Source: JAABVY01 sp964627935 (lineage in GTDB: Bacteria > Zixibacteria > MSB-5A5 > JAABVY01). Taken from it: a stretch of DNA of 64,000 nucleotides. The stretch lies in the NCBI GenBank assembly GCA_964627935.1, contig CAZVLB010000001.1:124001-188000 (forward strand), in the 5' to 3' direction. Both the position numbers and the translations under genes were made by a program. The notes beneath the pieces are model-generated. The model searched no databases and was not told the DNA's origin. It saw nothing but the letters and a program-made list of their open reading frames with translations. Below are positions 8,955-18,116 of the stretch, piece by piece; within the stretch, counting starts at the first letter, position 1; every line of letters begins with the position of its first letter.

Positions 8955-11900
8955 TTATTTGCAATCTCCGGGTGCGGCACCATTGACAAAGACATAGTTT
9001 ATGATCCAAACCGCATCAGAGACATTGACTTCCTGATCACAATTGGCGTTGGCGGCATCCAATGGGTCCGGGGTCGGACCATTTACAAAAACATAATTGA
9101 TGATATACACAGCATCGCTGACATTGACCTCCCCATCGCCGTTGGCATCACCTATCATATAACCGCCCGAGCCGAGAATATGAATATCGAACCATCTCCT
9201 GGCCTTGTCTCGGCTGTTCTGAAGATCGGCCAGGCTTCCGTTTTTTACTGTGATCAACACAGAATATATTGTCAGTGTATCGCCAGGTGTAATACTGTAG
9301 TTGTCAAAATAGGTCATTAGCGATGTATACGGTCCCGGCTGGCTGACGGTCTCATATCCGGAATTTTGCATCAAGTCATACAGATCGCCGGACAAATAGC
9401 CATTGTACGGATGAATATAAATACGCTCATCCGCGGCTCTGCCGTTATATGGCTGAGAAGTAGAATCCAGTGCCGAGATATCATTGAGATAGGATCCCAG
9501 TAATGACAACCCCGCGAATCTGGCATCATTTTCCTGGCATTCATCAGGCTCATTGACCGTTTCCATACCCTGGGCATAGATCATTTTGCGCGAGGTATCG
9601 AAATTATGATGATTGAAATTTGCGCTGTCGCTGGGCACATCGAAATCGACCGCCTCTGCAATGCTCAAACCGCTGTGCGGATTACCGTCAAATGAATAAA
9701 CGCGCAGGCACTGGATAATTAAATTGCAGCTGTCCGTGTCTTTTGGCGCATACCAGTCGCGTTCCATGCCGATTTCATAGGTGCTGTTGACAAATGTGCC
9801 CGACCTGAAGAGATCATAATCGGGCGTGGTGATTGTTGAATGAGTTGGATTTCCAATCGGAGTTTGCCGGATATTATTGGTCGTGAAGTAGATTGACCGG
9901 GCCACCAGCGTATCGCCGCCATCCAGATAACCTACGACAGGCGATCCAGTAAACAGGTAAATACTGGCCTCCGGATCGCATTCACCGTATGCGAGATAAT
10001 CCATATTTACTCCGCCCAGAACCGGAATTGAACCTGTAAAACCGGAATTGCCGTTATTGCTCACAACCAGCCGTGTACAGCCGGTTTCAACCGTGTCGCG
10101 TACAATGAATAAGGGCGAACAGGCATCACCGATACCATCGCCGTCGCTGTCAGTCTGATCCGGATTATAATATTCCGGGCAATTATCTTCGGGGCAGGTT
10201 GTGAATTGTGATTCGGGGTAACCGTAGCCATCATTGTCGATATCATTGCAGACATCGCAGGAATCTCCCACAGTATCGTAATCGACATCGGCCTGCAGGG
10301 GATTGGGATAATCCGGACAGTTGTCGCATTCATCGCCTAATCCATCGCCATCGATGTCCGACTGGCTTTCATTGGGTGTATGAACACAATTATCGCAAGG
10401 GTTTCCAATCCCATCACCATCTTCATCATTCTGGTTAGAATTGGCAATAAACGGGCAGTTGTCAACGCCGTTGGGTATGCCGTCACCGTCGCTATCGGCT
10501 GTCTCGCATTCATCCGGTATAAGATTGGCATCGGCATCGGTCAAAAGCCCGCTGGAAATATCACATTCATCCGGCAGGCCGTTTTGATTGCAATCGAGAC
10601 TGCTGGGCGGCATGACCGCGAATCCGGCTGTGCTTGTGAGACCGTTGTTTACTCCTCTTACCATGGTATACTTTATGCGCCCGTCAGGGAAAAACCGGCT
10701 CACGAATCTTTTCGAACCGGATATGTCTGAACTGTCAGAAACCAGAATTTCACCGTTGGCAAGCAACTCAATACCGTAGGGATGGCCGAAATCTTCAGGG
10801 ATTGAATCAAGGTATGCCCCGGTGAGCCCGTCATATCTGCGCACGGTAGCATTGCCATAATCCGTTACCAGCAGGTCGCCGTGGGTATCGAACACAATAT
10901 GGCGAGGCTGGGTAAGCCCACCGCTTCCGGAAGGCACGAAAACGCCCATGAATGCTCCGGTTGAGCCGTTGTATTGCAATATGGGATCATTCAGAGACGA
11001 TACATACAGATGACCATCGGGACCAAATGCAAGTCCCTGGGGTGCATTCAAGCCTCCCGATCCTGCGGTTACAAATGAGTCGATGAAGGTTCCTGTCGAG
11101 GTGTACCTGAGGACACAGTTTCCCAGCCTGTCGGTGATATAGATATTGCCCGGATCGTCGGTTTCGATGGCTGTGGGGCTGCTCAGGCCACCATAAGCTG
11201 TGTCGATCAATGTATTGATATCATTGTTTATGAGATCTATTTCGATAATGCTGCCGGTACCATAACTTGCTACCAGTAGTCTGCGGCCGGCGCCGACATG
11301 AACGTCTTTGGGATCAACCATATTACCATAACTGTAGGTTGTAATCGGGTAACCGCTGGCGGCGTGAAATTCATGAATGGCATCATCCAGGTCGGCGACA
11401 AAGATATTGCCCTGCCTGCCCAGGTCCTGCCAGTCGGGGAACCCGTTGAGATTACAATCCTGGCAGTCATCCGGGATTCCATTGCGATCGAAATCATCGG
11501 CTATATCGAGATCGATTTCGGTCCAGTCATCGATACCATTGGCATTGCAGTCCGGATCGCACTCATCAGGAATATTATTGCCGTTATCATCGCTAAGCCC
11601 GAGCACATCGATTTCATATTGGTCGGGCAGGTCATTGCTGTTGCAATCATTTTCACATTCATCCAGGACCATATTTCCATTTATATCATTGCCTGCCAGC
11701 TCCGAGGGATCCAGGATGCTGTTGCCGTTGCAATCCTGACATTCATCAGGGATACCATCGCTATTGGTATCGGTACTGAATCCGGAGCTTATATCTTCGC
11801 TATCGGCAATGCCGTTGTCATTGCAGTCATATTCAAAACAGGCGCCGCCATCCAGAAAAGTTTCGACAACCTCCTGGACGCGGCTGTGGAAACGAAGATC

Positions 11901-13076
11901 ATTATTGGAATAGCCTCCGGCGAGGATATGGCAGTAGCTCATTATCGTGCCGCGTTGTTCTATGCCGCTGGTGCACTGATCAATAGGGGGCATATAGGCA
12001 TCGCTGTCATGGGTATGGTATGTCCCGCAGTTGTGGCCGATCTCATGAGCGCAGACAGTCAGGTCCCATGTGCCGGCATTTGGCGCATTCAATGGATCTG
12101 CGAAAGTGCCCTTTACATATCCGCTGATTGAATATGTGCTGAAAAATCCGCATGGATTGCCCAGGTAACCGACTCCACCATACGGCAGGTCGGTTCTACC
12201 GCTATACATATGGATTATATGATATGGATCATAGTTTTCATTATCACGCCAATACTCAAATAAGCCGAAGAGGTTATCGGCGGAAAATGGTTCCCCGCCG
12301 GAGGGCCAGATACGCACGAAACTGACCAGCAGCTTGGTATCCAGGTCACGCATATAGATTTCATTGACCGCACCCATGTTGATCAGGATATAGCTCAACG
12401 CCTCTCCATAGTTTTCGAAGATGTCATAATATGCCTGGTCGGCCTCAATAGCTACTTTGAGAAGGCGATAGCCCTGCTGCATAACCAGCACATCCTTTTC
12501 GCCCGGATCTGTTATCCAGTTATGTTCCGGGCCTACCCCGCAGAATTCAACTCCTGCAGGAAGATCATGTCCGGGTGTTACGCGGCTGATTGTAAATTCG
12601 CCGTCCCAGCCTTTGGCCGCTTCCTCGGGTGTTTTTGCCAGAGCGTACATCGTTCCATTTTCGAGCCGTATAATGCCCTGACCGGACCCACTTGATGAAA
12701 GTGCCAGGTAGGCTGTGGAATTGTTTTCGCCTTCCACAACACCACGTAGCATGACCAGGTCGAGATTGGCCTGTTCGGCCGAAAGCCGTTCAAATCCTCG
12801 ATAGAACTTCACGTCTTTATCGATAATGTTAAATCTTTCCAGCGCGAGATTTAAGCTGCCGCCGCCGGGAGCAGGCAGGCTGATATCCGGAAATGACGCC
12901 TGTTTTAATTGCGTGAAAGCAGACGGATTTAGTTTGGCTGTAATGACAGGCGATTCAGGAGTCGCCTGGCGCTTTACCTCAAAAATATCCGTCCCAGATG
13001 CCTGCGAAATTGTGCAAAAACCAAGAAAGATTATAGTGGCCACCAATAATCTGATAGTGCGAGCCCATATTAGCAT
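8955..13076 (-). CDS. Secreted reprolysin-like zinc metalloprotease with NHL propeller, TSP3 repeats and dockerin pair
   Basis: 1,373 aa. The ATG at 13076 is preferred because GGGAGG lies 4 nt upstream and a signal peptide (MLIWARTIRLLVATIIFL...) begins there; an in-frame ATG at 13127 lacks both. Domains in order: a propeptide; an M12B/reprolysin-like catalytic domain with the zinc motif HEIGHNCGTYHTH at about residue 342 and a Met-turn (MSYC) shortly after; short Asp-rich DCNxNGxxD calcium repeats; an NHL-type beta-propeller (about 590-850, repeats such as LNAPQGLAFGPDGHLYVSS); thrombospondin type 3 repeats (DSDGDGIPNGVDNCP and further copies, about 880-1000); a beta-sandwich region; and a C-terminal dockerin pair (GDANGDGEVNVSDAVYIINY). 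Predicted role: extracellular calcium-dependent protein degradation. It has its own strong promoter and terminator. Confidence 0.9.
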   Translation of the reverse strand: MLIWARTIRLLVATIIFLGFCTISQASGTDIFEVKRQATPESPVITAKLNPSAFTQLKQASFPDISLPAPGGGSLNLALERFNIIDKDVKFYRGFERLSAEQANLDLVMLRGVVEGENNSTAYLALSSSGSGQGIIRLENGTMYALAKTPEEAAKGWDGEFTISRVTPGHDLPAGVEFCGVGPEHNWITDPGEKDVLVMQQGYRLLKVAIEADQAYYDIFENYGEALSYILINMGAVNEIYMRDLDTKLLVSFVRIWPSGGEPFSADNLFGLFEYWRDNENYDPYHIIHMYSGRTDLPYGGVGYLGNPCGFFSTYSISGYVKGTFADPLNAPNAGTWDLTVCAHEIGHNCGTYHTHDSDAYMPPIDQCTSGIEQRGTIMSYCHILAGGYSNNDLRFHSRVQEVVETFLDGGACFEYDCNDNGIADSEDISSGFSTDTNSDGIPDECQDCNGNSILDPSELAGNDINGNMVLDECENDCNSNDLPDQYEIDVLGLSDDNGNNIPDECDPDCNANGIDDWTEIDLDIADDFDRNGIPDDCQDCNLNGFPDWQDLGRQGNIFVADLDDAIHEFHAASGYPITTYSYGNMVDPKDVHVGAGRRLLVASYGTGSIIEIDLINNDINTLIDTAYGGLSSPTAIETDDPGNIYITDRLGNCVLRYTSTGTFIDSFVTAGSGGLNAPQGLAFGPDGHLYVSSLNDPILQYNGSTGAFMGVFVPSGSGGLTQPRHIVFDTHGDLLVTDYGNATVRRYDGLTGAYLDSIPEDFGHPYGIELLANGEILVSDSSDISGSKRFVSRFFPDGRIKYTMVRGVNNGLTSTAGFAVMPPSSLDCNQNGLPDECDISSGLLTDADANLIPDECETADSDGDGIPNGVDNCPFIANSNQNDEDGDGIGNPCDNCVHTPNESQSDIDGDGLGDECDNCPDYPNPLQADVDYDTVGDSCDVCNDIDNDGYGYPESQFTTCPEDNCPEYYNPDQTDSDGDGIGDACSPLFIVRDTVETGCTRLVVSNNGNSGFTGSIPVLGGVNMDYLAYGECDPEASIYLFTGSPVVGYLDGGDTLVARSIYFTTNNIRQTPIGNPTHSTITTPDYDLFRSGTFVNSTYEIGMERDWYAPKDTDSCNLIIQCLRVYSFDGNPHSGLSIAEAVDFDVPSDSANFNHHNFDTSRKMIYAQGMETVNEPDECQENDARFAGLSLLGSYLNDISALDSTSQPYNGRAADERIYIHPYNGYLSGDLYDLMQNSGYETVSQPGPYTSLMTYFDNYSITPGDTLTIYSVLITVKNGSLADLQNSRDKARRWFDIHILGSGGYMIGDANGDGEVNVSDAVYIINYVFVNGPTPDPLDAANANCDQEVNVSDAVWIINYVFVNGAAPGDCK

Positions 13077-13185
13077 AGGACCTCCCTGAAATGGATGTGC
13101 AGTAACCGGCAGTTCAAATCTAAACAAGCACTGGCCGGAGTTCGCGTGCTTTTTTTAATAAGATTGAGATGTATAATATATGAGT

Positions 13186-13214
13186 ATTATAATCCGGTTT
13201 GACTCGAGAGTCAA
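13186..13214 (-). promoter_or_regulatory. Strong promoter of the metalloprotease gene with overlapping inverted repeat
   Basis: On the minus strand TTGACT (13214-13209), 17 bases, TATAAT (13191-13186). A perfect 7-bp inverted repeat (TTGACTC / GAGTCAA, 2-base centre, 13199-13214) covers the -35 box and could be an operator. The inferred leader is about 100 nt. Confidence 0.65.
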
Positions 13215-13295
13215 TAATAATTTTGTCGTTAAATTTCGGAATCAGGAAAACAACACGCAGACAAATGGAATTCGTTTAAAAGAAATAATACTGAA

Positions 13296-14707
13296 TTAAT
13301 TATCAGGCTTTTTGACCGAGCGTGGGTGAGTCATTGTACGGGTATCGAGTAATTCGTTTAAGCGAGTTTCATCGATCAGCCCGCTCTCCAGGGCCAGCTT
13401 CCTTACCGGTACACCAGTTTCCAGGGCCCTTTTAGCGATTCTGGCCGATTCTTCATAACCGATTTCCGGTACCAGCGCGGTCACGATACCGACTGATCTT
13501 TCCACCAGTTCAAGGCAGCGTTTACGGTTGGCCGTGATACCTTCCACACATCGTTCGCGCAATACAACAGCAGCCCGTTCCAGCATATCGATCGACTGAA
13601 AGATATTGAAGCCCAGTATCGGCTCGAAGACATTCAGCTCAAGCTGTCCGGCCTCGGCGGCCAGGGTGACCGTGACGTCATTGCCAATAACCTGGAAACA
13701 TACCTGATTGACAACCTCGGGGATAACCGGATTGACTTTTCCGGGCATGATCGATGATCCCGGGCACGCGGAGGCAGGTTGATTTCGCCAATTCCAGCTC
13801 GCGGCCCGGATGACAACAGCCTCAGGTCATTGCAGATTTTCGACAGTTTTATTGCCACACGTTTGAGTACACCCGAAAGCTGTACGAACGATCCTGTATC
13901 TGAGGTTGCCTCAACCAGATGCTCTTCACGATAAAGGGGCAGATTTGTGATTTCCGCCAAGAGATCGCAGACCCTTTTGGAATAGCCCTCGATAGTATTG
14001 ATCCCGGTGCCGATAGCGGTTGCGCCCATATTGATACCGTGCAGTTCGCGCAGGCTTTCCTCCAGCGCTCGAATACCCTCGCCCACTGCTATCGAGTAGG
14101 CTTCGAATTCCTGGCCCAATGTCATCGGGACAGCATCCTGGAGCTGTGTTCGCCCGATCTTGAGGATATCCCCGAATTCCTCGCCCTTACGCGCGAATGA
14201 ATCCTGCAGATCACGCAGGGACAAAATCAGATTCTTAAGCGACCAGATGGAGGCGATTTTCAACGCAGTCGGGTAGACATCATTGGTCGACTGCGATTTA
14301 TTGACATGATTATTGGGATGACAGTATTCATATTCGCCATGTTCACGGCCCAGTATTTCCAGGGCCCTGTTGGCGATAACCTCATTGGCATTCATATTGG
14401 TGGAGGTACCCGCGCCACCCTGTATGACATCGACAACAAAATATTCGAAGTGCTGGCCTCCACGGATTTCATCGCAAGCCCTGATTATCGCATCACTGAT
14501 TTTATGGTCGAGAATGCCAAGTTCATCATTTGTCATAGCCGCCGCTTTCTTGACCGCTGCCAGGGCATAGATAAGGCTGGGGAACTGACCGATCATGATG
14601 CCGGTGATGGGGAAGTTATTAAGAGCCCGCATCGTCTGCACGCCATAGAGCGCATTCAATGGCACCTGGCGTTCGCCCAGGCTGTCGGATTCAAGTCTGT
14701 ATTTCAT
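13296..14707 (-). CDS. aspA: Aspartate ammonia-lyase (aspartase), interrupted by a -1 frameshift
   Basis: Aspartase deaminates L-aspartate to fumarate and ammonia. The N-terminal part (14707 to about 13765) shows RLESDSLGERQVPLNALYG, QGGAGTSTNMNANEVIANR, HVNKSQSTNDVYPT and GRTQLQDAVPMTLGQEF. The C-terminal part (from about 13764) carries the signature SSIMPGKVNP. These lie in different frames: after INLPPR the sequence reads GCCCGGGA where GCCCCGGGA would restore A-P-G-S-S. So one base is missing from a C run (plus-strand GGG at 13762-13764). Restored length is about 470 aa, normal for AspA; the QGGAGTSTNMN region favours aspartase over class II fumarase. The ATG directly follows the stop of the dehydrogenase gene, so the two are co-transcribed. 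A homopolymer assembly error or a recent pseudogene are both possible. Confidence 0.85.
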
Positions 14708-15616
14708 TTACTTTGCGCCTCCGATAATCTTTGCATCTGCCAGCTTTTCATAGAATTTCACCACCCCTGCCATATCCTCATCGCCGAGCTCCATACCAAC
14801 TGCGCCGCTATAGACTTCGCGTGTTGCTGATGTGATCGGCATCGGCAGGCCGATTTTTCCGCAGGCATCCATGACAAGATTAAGGTCCTTGAAAATCAAA
14901 TCGACCGGGAAGTTCTTTTCGAAATTATTTTCTTTAATAGCCTGTCCCTTGATCTGGAATAGGGGAGAGTTCAGTGCGCCGCCTGCAATGGTCTCCGTCA
15001 TAGCGTTCCAATCCAGGCCCATTCTGGAGCCGAAAGCGAGCGATTCGCAAAATGATGCCATCATATTACCCAGGAGCATATTGATCATGAGTTTCATCAT
15101 TGTCCCTGACCCGACATCTCCGCAATATACGGTTTTACTTCCCATGCAGGCGAAGAGAGGTGTGGTTTGGTCAATCAGATTTTTATCTCCACCCGCAAGT
15201 ATAATCAGGCTGCCGTCCTCGGCCGGCTTCTTGCTGCCGGAAACAGGGGCGTCAATAAAGCGAGCAGACTTTTCATAGGTCAATCCGGCCGCGAGGCGGG
15301 TGGCCTCGAATGATACCGTGCTCATATTGATCACAAGCTTGTCTTTGCTGAGGCCGTTTACCAATCCGCCAACTCCGCTCATGACCATTTCCAGGGCCTG
15401 CGGATCGGTTACCATGACTATGACGATATCACATTTTTCAGCCAGTTCTGACGGAGTCTGATAGACTGTGATACCTTCTTCTTTAAATGGCTCGGTTTTT
15501 GATTCGCTGCGGTTATAAACTGCCAGATCAAAACCGGCCTTATGTATATTCAGGGCCATCGGTTTGCCCATGGTGCCGAGGCCTGCAAATCCGATTTTCT
15601 TATCCTTGATTGACAT
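14708..15616 (-). CDS. NAD(P)-dependent beta-hydroxyacid dehydrogenase (glyoxylate/succinic semialdehyde reductase type)
   Basis: 302 aa, the usual length of the 3-hydroxyisobutyrate dehydrogenase family. The N-terminal Rossmann fold has GFAGLGTMGKPMALN; the substrate motif DAPVSGSKKPAEDG (about 120-133) matches the GLYR/succinic semialdehyde reductase branch closely; the catalytic lysine lies in the segment MMKLMINMLLGN. Predicted reaction: NADPH-dependent reduction of glyoxylate, succinic semialdehyde or a similar small aldehyde-acid, in the cytosol. It is the first gene of a unit with aspA directly abutting downstream, so a role in C4/amino-acid carbon metabolism is plausible. 3-hydroxyisobutyrate dehydrogenase is the alternative. 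Confidence 0.87.
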   Translation of the reverse strand: MSIKDKKIGFAGLGTMGKPMALNIHKAGFDLAVYNRSESKTEPFKEEGITVYQTPSELAEKCDIVIVMVTDPQALEMVMSGVGGLVNGLSKDKLVINMSTVSFEATRLAAGLTYEKSARFIDAPVSGSKKPAEDGSLIILAGGDKNLIDQTTPLFACMGSKTVYCGDVGSGTMMKLMINMLLGNMMASFCESLAFGSRMGLDWNAMTETIAGGALNSPLFQIKGQAIKENNFEKNFPVDLIFKDLNLVMDACGKIGLPMPITSATREVYSGAVGMELGDEDMAGVVKFYEKLADAKIIGGAK

Positions 15617-15712
15617 TAATGTAACTCCTCTTCTTTTGCCTGGATTTCAGGAGTATAACAGGGATAATCCCTGTCCGCAATTGCTTTCTTAAATTTGGCG
15701 ATTCAAATAAAA

Positions 15713-15740
15713 AGCCCGACCTCATAATCGATGCCGGGCT
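15713..15740 (-). terminator. Intrinsic terminator of the C10 peptidase gene
   Basis: A stem AGCCCGgC / GtCGGGCT (one mismatch allowed) with a loop around ATCGATTATGAG, followed by TTTTTATTTG on the minus strand, 22 nt past the stop. Confidence 0.8.
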
Positions 15741-15762
15741 CTAATTCTCGATTTCAAACTGA

Positions 15763-17910
15763 TCAGCAATCAGGTTCGCCGTTACCGTCCGTGTCGCAGG
15801 GCGTATCACCGCCAATGAATACGAAATTAACGATCCAGACCGCATCGCTGACATCGACCGTATCATCGCAGTTGACATCGCCTGCGGCCAATGGGTCAGG
15901 TTCGGGAGATCCGGCAACGAAAACATAATTGATAATCATTACCGCATCGGACACATTGACAGCCTCATCGCCGTTCGGATCACCGCAGATATAAGGTGGC
16001 GGGGGAGGATCGCTGATATTTATTTTAATTACCATAGTATCTTTGTTTGCCGGATCATCAGAGTCGGTCAATTCAACCGTAAACTGATAATCGGCCGCCC
16101 ATGTCGGTGTGCCATGCAGCCTTCCCGATTCATTTTCTTCGAAAACAAGACCGTAGGGATACTGGCCGCCGATTCGGGTCCAGATATATGGTTCCACTCC
16201 GCCCACGGCCCAGAACTGATAGTCATATGGTTCACCGACTATGCCATCCGGCACTTCATATGATTGAATATGCAGAAGGCCGTCGCAGGCATCGCCGGTG
16301 CCATCGCCGTCTTCATCATACTGATACGGATTCTGAGTGGCCACACAGTTGTCGCATTCATCGCCGACACCGTCACCATCGCCGTCTTCGTTACTGGTCG
16401 TCTCCTGATACGGGCAATTGTCCTCTTCATTGGGAATGCCGTCATCATCGATATCCGGATCGCAGGCATCACCAAGAAGATCACCGTCGGTGTCGATCTG
16501 GTCAGGGTTGACAGTGTCAGGGCAGTTGTCGCAGGCATTACCGACATTGTCTTCATCATCATCGATCTGATCGGCGTTCGAGGTCAGGGCGCAGTTATCA
16601 TCATCATTATTGATCCCGTCATCATCGGCATCCGGCTTGGGGAAGATATTCACGATGGCATACTCCTCATCCAGCCCGCACCCCGACCAGGGGCAATGCA
16701 GGTTGTCGAGATTGTACCATGCATTGTGGCTGTCATCCCAGCCGTAATTGAAATGATACTGCTTATTGCCGTCGATTTCGCGCCATCCGTCACAGACAAT
16801 GGCGTGTGTATATATGCGGTACTCCATCGGATGACCCAGGGCTATTTCCGCCTTGATCAGGTCAAACCATGACTGCGGAGTATAATTTGATCTCCATTTG
16901 CGCTGAATTGAACCATCATAATAGAAGTAGGTCGGGAAAACCGTGGTGGCGTAATATGTCCATGTGCCGGAACCGCAGACGCCGTAGTCCATATCGAAGG
17001 CGATACCGACATCGCTGCAAAGATGGGCCAGTGCCGCGGCCTGCTCGTCTGTACAGCCTTCATGGCATTCGTCGACAATATTGGCCCAGTCATATTTATC
17101 GGTGAAATCGGCATAGAGCGTCTGTCCCGGTGTGCTTCCGCCACAGGAATTATCTCCGTTCCAGTAATAATCATGGTTGCCACTGCCATGCGGGGGCCAT
17201 TGCCAGTAGACCATGATCTGGGCCGCAGCCGTAGCGACACATCCGACTACCGTACGTGAGCCGCCGTCACCGATAGGGCAGTCATTATTATATGGCGCCC
17301 CCTGATGCCAGCTGGTTGAAAGCAATGGTTCGCCCTCAACTCCCGGGTCGACATCGCCCTTGGACAAATCATTCATGAATTGCGCCGAGGATACCCGGTA
17401 GCGCAACCATTGGTTATAATTGGATTGATCGAACAGTATTTCGCTTTTGCCGGACTGCGAGGCCTCCAGGCTGCCGTAATAATCGGCGTAGAGCCTGAAT
17501 CTCTCGATCAGCACGTCGCGCAAAAGAGCCGCCATGCCGCCGGGATCGTTGACATCCAGATAACCACTGACTGAATATGCCTTTACAGGCGGAAGTTCCT
17601 TAAGCGCAGGAACCACGATATAGCCCTGAGGTTGAATGGAATACACTCTTGCCAGGAGGGTGTCATTGACTTTCAGCTCCTGCATATCACTTATCTGCGG
17701 AGTCTGGCTTCCGGCCCAATCGCCTTTGGCATATACCATCAATGACAGCCAGTTCTGGCTCACATTCTGCATTTCATCCGGATCGGCAATTTCCGATAAT
17801 GCAGGCTGTGTTAGAAATGCCAATGCAAGAAAAAGTGATAAAAGAAGCAGCCTGATTCTTATAGGGCGGTGAGAGAGGATGGCGGGACTTCGATAAAAAT
17901 CCGATTTCAA
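15763..17910 (-). CDS. Secreted C10 (streptopain-like) cysteine protease with TSP3 repeats, Ig-like domain and dockerin pair
   Basis: 715 aa from a TTG start; the start is supported by GGAGGTGA 4 nt upstream and a signal peptide at residues 20-40. A Spi-like propeptide (GYIVVPALKELPPVKAYS) precedes the C10 catalytic domain: LLSTSWHQGAPYNNDCP, nucleophile Cys224 in GCVATAAAQIM, catalytic His369 in THAIVCDGW, and the FNYGWDDSHNAWY segment. Thrombospondin type 3 repeats (about 425-540) bind calcium; a putative Ig domain (VGEPYDYQFWAVGGVEPY) follows; the C-terminus is a dockerin pair (CGDPNGDEAVNVSDAVMIINY). Predicted extracellular protease, probably activated by propeptide removal. It is a single-gene unit with its own promoter and terminator. 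Confidence 0.92.
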   Translation of the reverse strand: MKSDFYRSPAILSHRPIRIRLLLLSLFLALAFLTQPALSEIADPDEMQNVSQNWLSLMVYAKGDWAGSQTPQISDMQELKVNDTLLARVYSIQPQGYIVVPALKELPPVKAYSVSGYLDVNDPGGMAALLRDVLIERFRLYADYYGSLEASQSGKSEILFDQSNYNQWLRYRVSSAQFMNDLSKGDVDPGVEGEPLLSTSWHQGAPYNNDCPIGDGGSRTVVGCVATAAAQIMVYWQWPPHGSGNHDYYWNGDNSCGGSTPGQTLYADFTDKYDWANIVDECHEGCTDEQAAALAHLCSDVGIAFDMDYGVCGSGTWTYYATTVFPTYFYYDGSIQRKWRSNYTPQSWFDLIKAEIALGHPMEYRIYTHAIVCDGWREIDGNKQYHFNYGWDDSHNAWYNLDNLHCPWSGCGLDEEYAIVNIFPKPDADDDGINNDDDNCALTSNADQIDDDEDNVGNACDNCPDTVNPDQIDTDGDLLGDACDPDIDDDGIPNEEDNCPYQETTSNEDGDGDGVGDECDNCVATQNPYQYDEDGDGTGDACDGLLHIQSYEVPDGIVGEPYDYQFWAVGGVEPYIWTRIGGQYPYGLVFEENESGRLHGTPTWAADYQFTVELTDSDDPANKDTMVIKINISDPPPPPYICGDPNGDEAVNVSDAVMIINYVFVAGSPEPDPLAAGDVNCDDTVDVSDAVWIVNFVFIGGDTPCDTDGNGEPDC

Positions 17911-17976
17911 GATGTCACCTCCACGGCATGAGTGCTGTAAATATCTGAAGTATATATGATTGTATTTCTCGTGATT

Positions 17977-18004
17977 ATAATAATTTAATGGCCCGTTTTG
18001 TCAA
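17977..18004 (-). promoter_or_regulatory. Putative promoter of the C10 peptidase gene
   Basis: On the minus strand TTGACA (18004-17999), 16 bases, TATTAT (17982-17977), about 70 bases before the TTG start. Confidence 0.55.
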
Positions 18005-18116
18005 GATTTGTTTTTATGCTTGCAAATGGCATATTCAGGGTTTTCTTGTTCTCTCAACGGGATTTGATTGTTTATTATAAGACGAATCCGGATGCTCGTT
18101 GATTTGATTTAAGTTT

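Noticed and set aside
11298..12131. 277-codon plus-strand frame opposite the metalloprotease
   Set aside because: Ile/Gly-rich translation is an artefact of Asp- and Asn-rich calcium repeats on the coding strand.
13123..13155. Hairpin AAGCAC/GTGCTT with T-run in the metalloprotease leader
   Set aside because: As a terminator it points along the plus strand, where no gene is being transcribed; on the minus strand it lacks a T-tail.
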